Below, piece after piece: positions 7,600 to 15,329 of a stretch of 27,795 bases of DNA. The notes beneath the pieces were generated by a model. The model was not told the DNA's origin. It saw only the letters and a list, made by a program, of their open reading frames with translations, and searched no databases. Each line of letters begins with the position of its first letter. Positions within the stretch are counted from its first letter, which is position 1. Source of the stretch: RUG11247 sp045649485 (GTDB lineage Bacteria > Bacillota > Clostridia > Christensenellales > Aristaeellaceae); NCBI GenBank assembly GCA_045649485.1, contig JAZRPZ010000007.1:1-27795 (forward strand). The letters are read 5' to 3'. Made by a program: the position numbers and the translations under genes.

Positions 7600-10500
7600 T
7601 TATCTGAGAAATCTGTCCAGCGGTTCTTCCTGTATGGGTTCGAATCTCAGGCCATGTTCTGCCGCATATGCTTCGGCAGTTGAACCGGGATATGCGTGTA
7701 TAGTCACATCCGGACAATCGCCGAACACCGTCATGTCGTCATCAGCCAATGTCTCTATGGTATAAGGTTCATATACAAGTTCATGATCCTCTATATATAC
7801 CCCTGTGACATACGCCTCGGTCCTGACATCAAACTCCAGATCCATGCTGTAAATCCAGACATCCTTAAGCCTCGTGCATTTGCCAAAGGTTGACCTGCTG
7901 ATCATTTTCAGAGATTCCGGCAGAACCACTTTTTCCAGCTTGCCGCATCCGTAAAAGCTGCCGTACATTATCGACATGCCGTCAGATACATCAACACTTA
8001 CCAGTTCACTGCAATTATAGAAAGCTGCACCGCAGGAATTCACGTTTCCAGGTATTGTCAGTTCGGTAATGCCTGTTCCCGCGAATACACCGCTCTTCAA
8101 CGTTGATACCGACGCGGGGATCAATATCCCGGTAACGCCGCTGCAATTTATAAAAGCGCTTTCTCCAATCTCTTTCACGGAATCCGGCAGCATGAGTTCA
8201 GTAAGCCCTGTGCAATCAGCAAAGGCAAACCTTCCAATCATGGTAAGCCCTTCCGCGAAATCAAATTCGGAAAGGTTATACAGGCTTACGAACGCCATTT
8301 CGTCGATCGCTTCAATTTCATTTATTACGATTTTTTCCACCGTATCGGAAAAAACAAACGCCATCCTGTCAATATACCTGAGATACTTGGGCAGTACAAC
8401 GGTATCATATCCTATACAGTGAAAACCTGCTATGCCTTCTACCAATACGGCATTGCCTTCAGCATCCTCCATTATCGAGGGAAATACAAATGTTCCCCGG
8501 CCGTTTATATCACTGAACCCCTCGATCAGGCCGTTTGCATCCACATTCAGTCCGCTGATATGCTCTGTTACTTCAAACTCATAGCCCATATCCATGGCAA
8601 ACATTTCGCCATATGTATCTTTGTAACCGACTATCAGGATGTCGTTGGGACATCCTGTCAGCATCACCCCGTCAAGCTGTTCAACGCCTGCCGGTATCCT
8701 GAGAAGTTTGAGATTGCTGCAGTCACTGAATGCCTGCTGCCCGACAAACCTAACCGAATCGGGCAGGTATATATATTCAAGCGACGAACAGTTGGCAAAC
8801 GCTTCTGCTTCCAGAGTATGAATACCCTCGGGAATAACAAGTTCGGCGAGGTTATAGCAGTCGTAAAAAATATACGACGGGATAACAGTCATATTGGATG
8901 AAAGGACCGCACTTTTCAGATTGCCGCAATAAGAAAATGCCCATTTACCCACAACCGCAACGCTGTCGGGTATCACAATTTCAGACAGTGCCGTTCCCTG
9001 AAATGCATCTTCTCCTATAATCTCAAGCCCGTCAGGAAATTCAACATCACTTACCTCAGACCACGCAAATGCCCTTGCGCCTATCTCCTTCAGGCAATAA
9101 GGCAATTCTATCTCTGTAAACGCCGTATAGGCAAGTGCATCGTCTTCTATCACCTCAAGAGAGAAGCCGGGAAAAACATGCATAAGTTTTTCTTTGTTGC
9201 TCAGCAGTCCGGAAGGCAATACCCGCAAGCCGTACGGCAGAAAAATACTCTCGATGTCATCAGGGAACATCCGGCCCATCTCTTCTCCCGCAAACGCGGT
9301 GACAGGCATGCCGTCAATATAGCTGGGCACAGTAATGGCTGCATCATTGCCGTTATAGCCTGTTATGGTAATGCTTCCGTTATCCGCTATATACTCATAT
9401 TCACCCGCTGCAGCACGGCAAATCCCGTTTTCCACAGCAAAATCATGGGCATAGGTATCTGCGGCGCTCCATATGCAGAATTCATAACCCGCGCCGCCGA
9501 AAGCGCTTTTGTCTATAAAGCGCAGCGAATCAGGCAGCTGTGCGGTGTGCAGCTGTCCGCATTCCGCAAAGGCATATGCTGCTATTTCTTCTACGCCGTG
9601 TTCGATATATATCGTTTCCAGACCGTCACAGTCGTAAAAAGTCATTTCTCCGACTGTACGTACGGATTCCGAAACGATCACATTCCGGATAGTATCGTTA
9701 TCCGAAAAAACATCCTTATCGATAACGGTTACCGGCAGACCCAGCCGTCTGCCGGGCACTTGCACATCCTCCGCATTTCCGCACATACCGGTCACATGGA
9801 ATCCATCCGCGCGCAGCGAATAAATAAGCCCCCTGCCCAGCGGCAGTCCAACGGTAAAATTGATCAGCAGCACAGCTACGATGAATACCGCAGCGGCAGC
9901 GACCGTATAAACCCGCTTCATAAGCCTCCTATGGCGCTGAATCTCCTCCGGAAGCGGCAGGTCATAAAGTACAGAACGGAACTCCTCCATACTGCGGATG
10001 CGCTTTTCCGGCTGCACCGCAAGTCCGCCCATTATGGCACGGGTCTGATGTTTCTTCAGTTTAACGCCTGCCTTGTTGATGGGGACTATTTCATCTATCA
10101 TCACGCGCTGCACGGATGCGGGCGGGTTTTCTCCTGCAAGCACCGTGTACAAAGTAGCGCAAAGACCGTAAACATCGGTCCACGGGCCCTGACTCATTCC
10201 CGATTCATACTGCTCAACAGCAGCATACTTTTCCGTAAGGATTATTGACTTGTCCTTGCCCTCCTGCTGCCTTAAGACCTGTGCCGCTGCACCGAAGTCG
10301 ATGAGCCTTACCTCTCCGTCATCCTGTACAAGTATATTTCCGGGAGTTATGTCCCTGTGCAGCACACCCTGCCTGTGCGCCGCCATCAGCGCTTCCACGG
10401 GCTGACGCATCAGCTCGATTATCTGCTGCGAAGAAAGTTTTTTCTCCTTCACGTAACGGTCTATTTCAACGCCGTGGATATACTCCATGGCAATATAATG

Positions 10501-10923
10501 AGTGCCGTTTTCGCCGAAGCAATCCAGTACCTTTACTATGCCGGGAATGTCATGCAGCATCGCCAGTACCTGAGATTCACGGACAAATCTTGCAAGACCA
10601 ACGGCGTATTCCTTCCTGTATTCCTCAATGGGAACAACGTCATCCGTTTCATCCGTATCCCGCTGTACATATTCGCCGGGGAAATATTCCTTTATTGCAA
10701 CTGGCATTCCGAGGGTCTCGTCCCATGCGGCGTAGGTTATGCCGAAGCCGCCGCGTCCTATCACCGCACCAAGCTGATATCTGCCGTTCAACAGTGTACC
10801 TTGTTCAAGGATCGTCTTTATGCGCACATCAGTATCAGGATCATATCCGCAATGCGGACATAATCCTTCTGCTTCTATCTTTCGCATACATTTTGAACAA
10901 TAAACTACACCGTCTATATCCAC
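7600..10923 (-). CDS. Membrane Ser/Thr protein kinase with zinc ribbon and BspA-type leucine-rich repeats
   Basis: 1107 residues. A zinc ribbon (Cys9, Cys12, Cys22, Cys25) precedes a Hanks-type kinase domain at about 47-325. The glycine loop is GRGGFG (56-61), the ATP lysine Lys78 in VAIKEYFPGEY, the catalytic loop HRDITPGN (His189, Asp191, Asn196), and the metal site is DFG (209-211). All key residues are present, so it should be active. Residues about 338-358 are one transmembrane helix. From about 375 to near the end are many BspA-type (LRR_5) repeats, such as LVIPEGIHTLEAEAFANCSS. The repeats therefore face outside and the kinase inside. Two in-frame GTG codons compete at 10932 and 10923. 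The Shine-Dalgarno GGGAGG abuts the first and is about 8 bases from the second, so 10923 is chosen. Confidence 0.93.
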   Translation of the reverse strand: MDIDGVVYCSKCMRKIEAEGLCPHCGYDPDTDVRIKTILEQGTLLNGRYQLGAVIGRGGFGITYAAWDETLGMPVAIKEYFPGEYVQRDTDETDDVVPIEEYRKEYAVGLARFVRESQVLAMLHDIPGIVKVLDCFGENGTHYIAMEYIHGVEIDRYVKEKKLSSQQIIELMRQPVEALMAAHRQGVLHRDITPGNILVQDDGEVRLIDFGAAAQVLRQQEGKDKSIILTEKYAAVEQYESGMSQGPWTDVYGLCATLYTVLAGENPPASVQRVMIDEIVPINKAGVKLKKHQTRAIMGGLAVQPEKRIRSMEEFRSVLYDLPLPEEIQRHRRLMKRVYTVAAAAVFIVAVLLINFTVGLPLGRGLIYSLRADGFHVTGMCGNAEDVQVPGRRLGLPVTVIDKDVFSDNDTIRNVIVSESVRTVGEMTFYDCDGLETIYIEHGVEEIAAYAFAECGQLHTAQLPDSLRFIDKSAFGGAGYEFCIWSAADTYAHDFAVENGICRAAAGEYEYIADNGSITITGYNGNDAAITVPSYIDGMPVTAFAGEEMGRMFPDDIESIFLPYGLRVLPSGLLSNKEKLMHVFPGFSLEVIEDDALAYTAFTEIELPYCLKEIGARAFAWSEVSDVEFPDGLEIIGEDAFQGTALSEIVIPDSVAVVGKWAFSYCGNLKSAVLSSNMTVIPSYIFYDCYNLAELVIPEGIHTLEAEAFANCSSLEYIYLPDSVRFVGQQAFSDCSNLKLLRIPAGVEQLDGVMLTGCPNDILIVGYKDTYGEMFAMDMGYEFEVTEHISGLNVDANGLIEGFSDINGRGTFVFPSIMEDAEGNAVLVEGIAGFHCIGYDTVVLPKYLRYIDRMAFVFSDTVEKIVINEIEAIDEMAFVSLYNLSEFDFAEGLTMIGRFAFADCTGLTELMLPDSVKEIGESAFINCSGVTGILIPASVSTLKSGVFAGTGITELTIPGNVNSCGAAFYNCSELVSVDVSDGMSIMYGSFYGCGKLEKVVLPESLKMISRSTFGKCTRLKDVWIYSMDLEFDVRTEAYVTGVYIEDHELVYEPYTIETLADDDMTVFGDCPDVTIHAYPGSTAEAYAAEHGLRFEPIQEEPLDRFLR

Positions 10924-10944
10924 AGCCGGCACCTCCCTTCCTTG

Positions 10945-10973
10945 ATTTTACCACTTTATTTACTTCTTTACAA
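10945..10973 (-). promoter_or_regulatory. Promoter of the LRR kinase operon
   Basis: Minus strand TTGTAA (10973-10968), 17 bases, TAAAAT (10950-10945), about 22 bases upstream of the chosen GTG start. It lies just after the terminator of the preceding gene. Confidence 0.7.
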
Positions 10974-10978
10974 TACGC

Positions 10979-11008
10979 AAAACAGCCCGGCACAGGCCGG
11001 GCTGTTTT
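10979..11008 (-). terminator. Rho-independent terminator of the secreted protein gene
   Basis: A perfect 13-bp GC-rich stem (10979-10991 with 10996-11008), with loop ACAG and A/T flanks in both directions. It separates the secreted protein gene (stop at 11023) from the kinase promoter. Confidence 0.9.
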
Positions 11009-11022
11009 GGTCAATACGGACA

Positions 11023-11658
11023 TCAGTGTGCGGCATAGGAGATCATTTTATAGGTACTGCGGTCAGCAAGGTCTTCGGCGTAAATGACTGCTGAACCGTA
11101 TCCCGTAGGTGCTCCGAATTCTGCCTCTATCTCAGCATATCCCATGCTCATAACGCTGTTTTTCCAATAATTGCCGCCTCCGAATATGCAGAATGAGACG
11201 AAATACTTATCATCACCGAGAGGACAGATGCTCACGACATGAGCAAAGCCGTCGTTTATCCAGCCGCCGGTCTCGCAGTGATAATAGTATTCCCCGTCGT
11301 AATCAAAACGGGTCTGAGAAAGGTCCAGCTGCTGCGGCACATAGTAGAAATACTTTTCCACCATGTAGAGGATCTTGTCATCAGAAACACGGCAATTGTT
11401 TTCTCCGAAATACTCGCCATACTCAAATGAATCATTGTCATTGAACCAAAGATGATCATGCGCAAAATCCACAAGTTCCATATCATCGGGATAAGCATCG
11501 ATGCTGCGCACGCCTATCTCAGTAAAATTTGAAAGAAACAGATTTGCTGCCGCTGCCTGCGCGTCCGAAAAATGCATAGGCGCATAGGCGGAAGCAAACG
11601 CCGCAGCAGGCATACACATGATAAGCACTGCAATAATCATGGCAAATACTTTTTTCAT
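11023..11658 (-). CDS. Secreted protein of unknown function
   Basis: 211 residues with a clear signal peptide: MKK, a hydrophobic core at about 4-18, and a likely signal peptidase site after the AFASA region (about 20-24). The mature part is acidic and aromatic-rich (many Asp, Glu, Tyr and Phe), with segments such as FAHDHLWFNDNDSFEYGEYF, and contains a few Cys. I do not recognise the family. GGAGG precedes the ATG at a good distance. It is divergent from the HTH-desulfoferrodoxin gene with 167 bases between, and a control link between the two is possible. A terminator follows directly, so it is transcribed alone. Confidence 0.8.
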   Translation of the reverse strand: MKKVFAMIIAVLIMCMPAAAFASAYAPMHFSDAQAAAANLFLSNFTEIGVRSIDAYPDDMELVDFAHDHLWFNDNDSFEYGEYFGENNCRVSDDKILYMVEKYFYYVPQQLDLSQTRFDYDGEYYYHCETGGWINDGFAHVVSICPLGDDKYFVSFCIFGGGNYWKNSVMSMGYAEIEAEFGAPTGYGSAVIYAEDLADRSTYKMISYAAH

Positions 11659-11703
11659 CTCGACTCATCCTCCGTATATCTTGTATATATTAGGCGGCCA
11701 AAA

Positions 11704-11737
11704 CAGGAATATTGTTCCTGCAATACAAAAATATTCC
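11704..11737. promoter_or_regulatory. Overlapping inverted repeats in the divergent intergenic region
   Basis: Two dyads share one left arm: CAGGAA-N5-TTCCTG (11704-11720) and GGAATATT-N16-AATATTCC (11706-11737). They lie between the divergent secreted protein and regulator genes and could be an operator for the latter. No T run follows, so a terminator is unlikely. Confidence 0.4.
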
Positions 11738-11772
11738 GTATAAATACATATCCAAACTCGCCTAAGAGTTTA

Positions 11773-11801
11773 TTGAACCCTATCCCTCGGGACTGTATAA
11801 T
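11773..11801 (+). promoter_or_regulatory. Promoter of the HTH-desulfoferrodoxin gene
   Basis: TTGAAC (11773-11778), 17 bases, TATAAT (11796-11801), 24 bases before the ATG. The short leader contains AGGAGG at 11812-11817. Confidence 0.85.
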
Positions 11802-11825
11802 AGAAACATAAGGAGGCAGACTGTC

Positions 11826-12410
11826 ATGAACAATACCGATACCGGAAAATTGATATATGAACTCAGAAAAGAACGGGGAATGACACAGCTGCAGCTGGCT
11901 GAACTGATGAACATAAGCGACAAGACCGTTTCAAAATGGGAACGCGGGCTTGGTTGTCCCGACGTTTCATTGCTGCACGCACTGTCCGAAATATTCAATG
12001 TGGATCTTTCCGCCCTGATAAGCGGCCGCATCACACCAAACAACACTCTGAACGGCAGCATCAAAAATCTGAAGATATATATCTGCCCCAACTGCGGCAA
12101 CATACTTACCTCTCTTGCCGAAACATCCATATTCTGCTGCGGAAAGAAACTGTCCCCGTCTGAAATGGTAAAGGCCGAACCCACAGAAAGGCTGAATACA
12201 GAAAGAATAGAGAACGACTACTATATATCCTCCGATCATGAAATGACAAAGGAGCACTACATATCATTCGTAGCACTGCTGTCGGGAGATTCTTTCATGA
12301 TACGCAAACAGTATCCCGAATGGAATCTGCAGCTGCGCATACCTGCTTTCGCCCGCGGGAAACTGATATGGTATTGTACGCAGCACGGCCTTTTCTATCA
12401 ATATATATAA
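11826..12410 (+). CDS. XRE-family regulator fused to a desulfoferrodoxin-like (superoxide reductase fold) module
   Basis: 194 residues. Residues 8-64 are a classical Cro/CI helix-turn-helix (MTQLQLAELMNISDKTVSKW). Residues 84-110 match desulforedoxin: Cys87-x2-Cys90 and the adjacent Cys104-Cys105, with CPNCGNIL and FCCGKKL. Residues about 127-194 match the superoxide reductase iron domain: His138-x5-His144 in DHEMTKEHYI, and Cys184-x2-His187 in WYCTQHGLF. In 2Fe superoxide reductases center II uses four His and one Cys; the first His and the catalytic Lys (Lys-His before the strand) have no counterpart in the TERLNTERIEND segment. The protein therefore probably binds iron or zinc and senses redox state rather than reducing superoxide. 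Similar fusions occur in other Firmicutes from memory, usually annotated only as HTH proteins. AGGAGG lies 8 bases before the ATG. Confidence 0.88.
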   Translation: MNNTDTGKLIYELRKERGMTQLQLAELMNISDKTVSKWERGLGCPDVSLLHALSEIFNVDLSALISGRITPNNTLNGSIKNLKIYICPNCGNILTSLAETSIFCCGKKLSPSEMVKAEPTERLNTERIENDYYISSDHEMTKEHYISFVALLSGDSFMIRKQYPEWNLQLRIPAFARGKLIWYCTQHGLFYQYI

Positions 12411-12424
12411 ACATATATAAACAT

Positions 12425-12457
12425 AAATCCCCGGGATCAAATCGATCCCGGGGATTT
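12425..12457. terminator. Bidirectional terminator
   Basis: A perfect 14-bp stem (12425-12438 with 12444-12457) with a five-base loop. It serves the regulator gene on the plus strand and the tRNA on the minus strand, where a T-rich tail follows. Confidence 0.85.
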
Positions 12458-12462
12458 ATATC

Positions 12463-12539
12463 TGGCGTACCCGAAAGGATTCGAACCTTCGGCCTACAGA
12501 GTCGGAGTCTGTCACTCTATCCAACTGAGCTACGGGTAC
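12463..12539 (-). tRNA. tRNA-Arg (anticodon CCG)
   Basis: 77 bases including an encoded CCA (12463-12465). The acceptor stem GTACCCG pairs with CGGGTAC and the discriminator is G. The D arm is GCTC/GAGT, and the anticodon stem ACAGA/TCTGT encloses the loop CTCCGAC, giving anticodon CCG for the CGG codon. The T arm has the TTCGAAT loop. All stems pair, so it should be functional. Confidence 0.97.
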
Positions 12540-12556
12540 ACATGCACAGCTATTAT

Positions 12557-12585
12557 ATTATAATCTAACGGCGCAAAAAAGGCAA
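12557..12585 (-). promoter_or_regulatory. Promoter of tRNA-Arg
   Basis: Minus strand TTGCCT (12585-12580), 17 bases, TATAAT (12562-12557). Transcription would begin about 10 bases before the tRNA 5' end at 12539. Confidence 0.8.
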
Positions 12586-12601
12586 GGGGCTTTTTATGAC
12601 G

Positions 12602-12642
12602 TAAAAAGTCGCCTGTCCGGGCATATTGTCGGACAGGCGACT
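12602..12642 (-). terminator. Rho-independent terminator of the duplicated secreted protein gene
   Basis: A perfect 13-bp stem (12607-12619 with 12630-12642) with a ten-base loop, followed on the minus strand by TTTTTA. It lies 8 bases after the stop at 12650. Confidence 0.9.
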
Positions 12643-12649
12643 GATCCTG

Positions 12650-13333
12650 TTATTCGATGATTATGTTCTCATCAGCCCAGCGCACAGTTATTGCACCGGT
12701 CTCATCTGCATATAGGCACAGCGTATATACAATGCCCGCGCTGTTCTCCAATGTAAGTTCGGTGCTGCCGGGAGATTCTGCCGACCCGAAGAACCGTGTT
12801 ACGAACACATCGTCTTCCTCACTGAAGTTCCCGGCCTCAATATGGCCGGGCTCACTCATATACACAGTCCACTGATATCCTTCATTGGGAAGGCTTATCT
12901 CTATGCAGCCCGCTTCTTCATCATATACAGCGTTCAAAGATCTGCGTTCACACATTCTTACGGATTCCACGCTGAGAATTCCGCCTTCAACGTTCAGGCG
13001 TATTACATTCGCCCGAAGCGGTACGTACTCACCTTCAGCCGCGTATGCGAAAGTGACGGTAACATCAGCAGTGCCCCCCGAGAAGTTCGCGAAGCTTGCG
13101 GCATATACGGGCCTTTCTTCTTCGGTCACTTCGTGAGTAAGCAATTCAATATGTTCAGGATCGGATATGCTGAATTCCCACTTCCTGCCGTCATCCGTAT
13201 CAACCGGAAGCCATACTGTAAGCACACTGTTTTCCGCAGAAAGCTCGTACCACTCTGCTTCCTGTGCAAAGACTGCATTGATAAGGCAAATGATCACCAC
13301 CAGTATTGCAGCAGCAGTTTTCTTCATTGCCAT
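12650..13333 (-). CDS. Secreted protein with an internal duplication, unknown function
   Basis: 227 residues from the ATG at 13333 (MAMKK); an alternative start is the next ATG at 13327. A signal peptide covers about 1-24, with cleavage probably near VFAQ. Two copies of one unit are visible at about residues 38-97 and 144-197. Both share a hydrophobic strand, then G-x-x-W-x-x-x-x-S-x-P-x-H-I-E, then a strand near a G/S-G-x-T/S-x-x-x turn (GRKWEFSISDPEHIE and GYQWTVYMSEPGHIE). The GYxW pattern and beta-rich layout recall chagasin-type (I42) protease inhibitors, but the match is weak. The start lies one base after the stop of the GH127 gene, so the two are coupled. Only a weak GGATG-type ribosome site is present. 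Confidence 0.75.
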   Translation of the reverse strand: MAMKKTAAAILVVIICLINAVFAQEAEWYELSAENSVLTVWLPVDTDDGRKWEFSISDPEHIELLTHEVTEEERPVYAASFANFSGGTADVTVTFAYAAEGEYVPLRANVIRLNVEGGILSVESVRMCERRSLNAVYDEEAGCIEISLPNEGYQWTVYMSEPGHIEAGNFSEEDDVFVTRFFGSAESPGSTELTLENSAGIVYTLCLYADETGAITVRWADENIIIE

Positions 13334-13334
13334 A

Positions 13335-15257
13335 TCACATCCAGATAGAGAAGAATGCCGGATCTTCAAGGATATTATCCGCGCAGGATGCATAATCGCA
13401 CAGCAGCGCCTTCTGCCTGCCGTCGGGAGTGGTTATCTCTGCTTCCCATGCGGTCCACACTCGGTCATTATCGAAAGCCTTGAGGGTTATGGCAGAATCC
13501 GCTGCCTTCACGGGCTTTCCTCCGAACATTGTCTCCTCGGTCTCCCCCACTCTCTTGCTGCGGGCGAGCATCAGCGGTCCCTTCATTACGAAGCAGCGCT
13601 TTTCCCAGGTCATATATTCCTCAGGTACCGCGCCCAGCGCACCGAAGGGGTCGGTAGTATGGTTGCACCAGCGGCGGACACGCCAGTCGTCCTCGGGCAG
13701 CTTTTCCACATCGCCGTGATATTCCACCAGATATGCCCCTGCATCAAAGTTCAGTTCAACTTCGCCGTTCTTCAGCGGCAGTTCGAGATAAGTGCCTGCT
13801 TCGGCGGTATATTCCTCACCGTATGCCTTCACGCTGTTCTTTGCGCTCCAGCCGGGAATGCGCACGCGCAGCACATAGCCTTCCCCGGCAACTCCCTCTA
13901 TGGCAATAACTGCCGCGCTTTCGCGGGCGTAATCTCCGCGGATGGTCAGCTGCACACTGCTGCCGTCGGAAAGCACCACGGATGCATCATGCTCGGTAAA
14001 CAGGTTAACGTAAATACCGCCTTCGAAAGACATGACGGCAGCCTCGGCGGCATTCATGTATCCGCGGGGCATATTGTCAACACAGCAATGGTTGTGCTCG
14101 TAGGTGCACTGACGGGCGATCATCTGCCTGCCGGAAGTGCGTACGCAGCGGGCGCCCCATTCGCCGTCACGGAAAGATGCAGCAAGGAAGGGATTCAGAT
14201 ATGCCCGTTCAAAATGATCCATGTACTTTACATCGCCGGAAAGCTTGAACAGTTCGTAATTGACGCGCATCCAGTGGATAACATCGCAGGGTTCGGTTAT
14301 TGCGTTCTGTTCGGCAGATGCATGGGCGAATATATCGTTATAACCCACGCTGAAAACGGTGTTCAGTTCGTTTTCTTCGAGCAGCTTCTGGATCTGCACT
14401 ACCGCATCAAGATATTTCTGCGTGCCGATCACTCTGTAAAGCTCCACAAGACCGTCAAGGCAGGACATCATCTCGTATGCCTTTGCCCACAGTTCGGAAT
14501 TGGGATACCATTCGTGGATAGGCTTGCCGGTGCGGGCGTTTCCGATAAGGTTGGGTATGGCATTATCTTCCCTGTCCCAGTTTTCGGCGATATTTATGCA
14601 AAAATCGAGATATTTCTCGTCTTCGGTATGTCGGTACAGCACCAGCATGGGCTTCATGATAGAACCGCTGGGCAGTCCGTTGAATGTACCTGTCTCGCGC
14701 AGTTCAAGACCCAGCCTGTCCAGCTGGCCCATGATATGATCTGCCATCCTGCGGGCAGAATCGAGGATCTCCGCATCGCCCAGCAGTTCGTAGCACTCCA
14801 GAAGTCCCCAAAGGGTATACTTGCGGCACCAGATATTCCAGCACCAGTTGCACTTCCAGCCAACCAGCTTTTCGGTTTCGTTCACATCGGGGGAAAGCAC
14901 GAAGTCGGCATTCCTGTAAGTGCCGATATATCCGTCCTCATCCTGAGAGGCCATTACCTTGCGGGCGCTTTCGCGGATAAATTCCTTCAGTTCGTCGTCG
15001 CCCAGATAACGGCATACGCGCACCGCGGATATCGCCAGCTTGCCCCAGAATTCGCCGCGCCAGTAGCCAACGCCGGTCATATCGTCTATGCGCTCGTAAA
15101 ATGCCTTTTCCGCTTCGCCGAACACTTCTTTGCGTCCGTATTCGGAGAGTATTCGCCTGTCAAAGAATTCCTTTGCCTTAAGAGCGGGATATCCGCCCAT
15201 TTTCACATCTTCAAGCTTTGCGGGATTTATAATGTCGTTTACTGCATAGGGGATCAT
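13335..15257 (-). CDS. GH127-type beta-L-arabinofuranosidase (DUF1680 family)
   Basis: 640 residues from the ATG at 15257, chosen because GGAGG lies 7 bases upstream of it. The (alpha/alpha)6 barrel family is recognised from GYWRGEFWGKLAISAVRVC, DGYIGTYRN and the cysteine motif NHCCVDNMPRGYMNA. In the characterised enzyme HypBA1 the zinc-thiolate site uses Glu338, Cys340, Cys417 (nucleophile) and Cys418. The matching residues here are Glu322, Cys324 (TEPCDVIHW), Cys391 and Cys392, so all four are kept. It should release beta-L-arabinofuranose from plant glycans or glycoproteins, although family members also include other specificities. There is no signal peptide, so it probably acts inside the cell. 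It follows xylB after a hairpin and is coupled to the secreted protein gene downstream. Confidence 0.88.
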   Translation of the reverse strand: MIPYAVNDIINPAKLEDVKMGGYPALKAKEFFDRRILSEYGRKEVFGEAEKAFYERIDDMTGVGYWRGEFWGKLAISAVRVCRYLGDDELKEFIRESARKVMASQDEDGYIGTYRNADFVLSPDVNETEKLVGWKCNWCWNIWCRKYTLWGLLECYELLGDAEILDSARRMADHIMGQLDRLGLELRETGTFNGLPSGSIMKPMLVLYRHTEDEKYLDFCINIAENWDREDNAIPNLIGNARTGKPIHEWYPNSELWAKAYEMMSCLDGLVELYRVIGTQKYLDAVVQIQKLLEENELNTVFSVGYNDIFAHASAEQNAITEPCDVIHWMRVNYELFKLSGDVKYMDHFERAYLNPFLAASFRDGEWGARCVRTSGRQMIARQCTYEHNHCCVDNMPRGYMNAAEAAVMSFEGGIYVNLFTEHDASVVLSDGSSVQLTIRGDYARESAAVIAIEGVAGEGYVLRVRIPGWSAKNSVKAYGEEYTAEAGTYLELPLKNGEVELNFDAGAYLVEYHGDVEKLPEDDWRVRRWCNHTTDPFGALGAVPEEYMTWEKRCFVMKGPLMLARSKRVGETEETMFGGKPVKAADSAITLKAFDNDRVWTAWEAEITTPDGRQKALLCDYASCADNILEDPAFFSIWM

Positions 15258-15294
15258 ATGTTTTCCTCCGGGCATTTATTTTTGGATATACAAA

Positions 15295-15326
15295 ATGTCC
15301 GTCCTCACAGACATGAGGACGGACAT
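15295..15326 (-). terminator. Hairpin terminator after xylB
   Basis: A perfect 13-bp stem (15295-15307 with 15314-15326) with a six-base loop, followed on the minus strand by TTTTGTAT. It is 3 bases from the xylB stop and about 37 bases before the GH127 start. With no clear promoter in that gap, it may act as a partial terminator or an mRNA processing or stability element. Confidence 0.75.
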
Positions 15327-15329
15327 AAA

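Noticed and set aside
7565..7717. N-terminal extension of the HTH protein overlapping the kinase gene
   Set aside because: The extension reads the kinase C-terminus in another frame. A strong AGGAGG precedes the internal ATG at 7564.
8000..10000. Possible DNA repeats within the kinase gene
   Set aside because: The repetition is at protein level (BspA-type LRRs). The DNA copies are diverged and do not form a tandem array or CRISPR.
8419..10248. Plus-strand frames of 160 and 356 codons opposite the LRR kinase
   Set aside because: No ribosome sites and no domains. The minus-strand kinase and repeats explain the region fully.
11826..12410. Calling this gene a superoxide reductase enzyme
   Set aside because: The first iron-binding His and the catalytic Lys have no counterpart, and an HTH is fused at the N-terminus, so a regulator is more likely.
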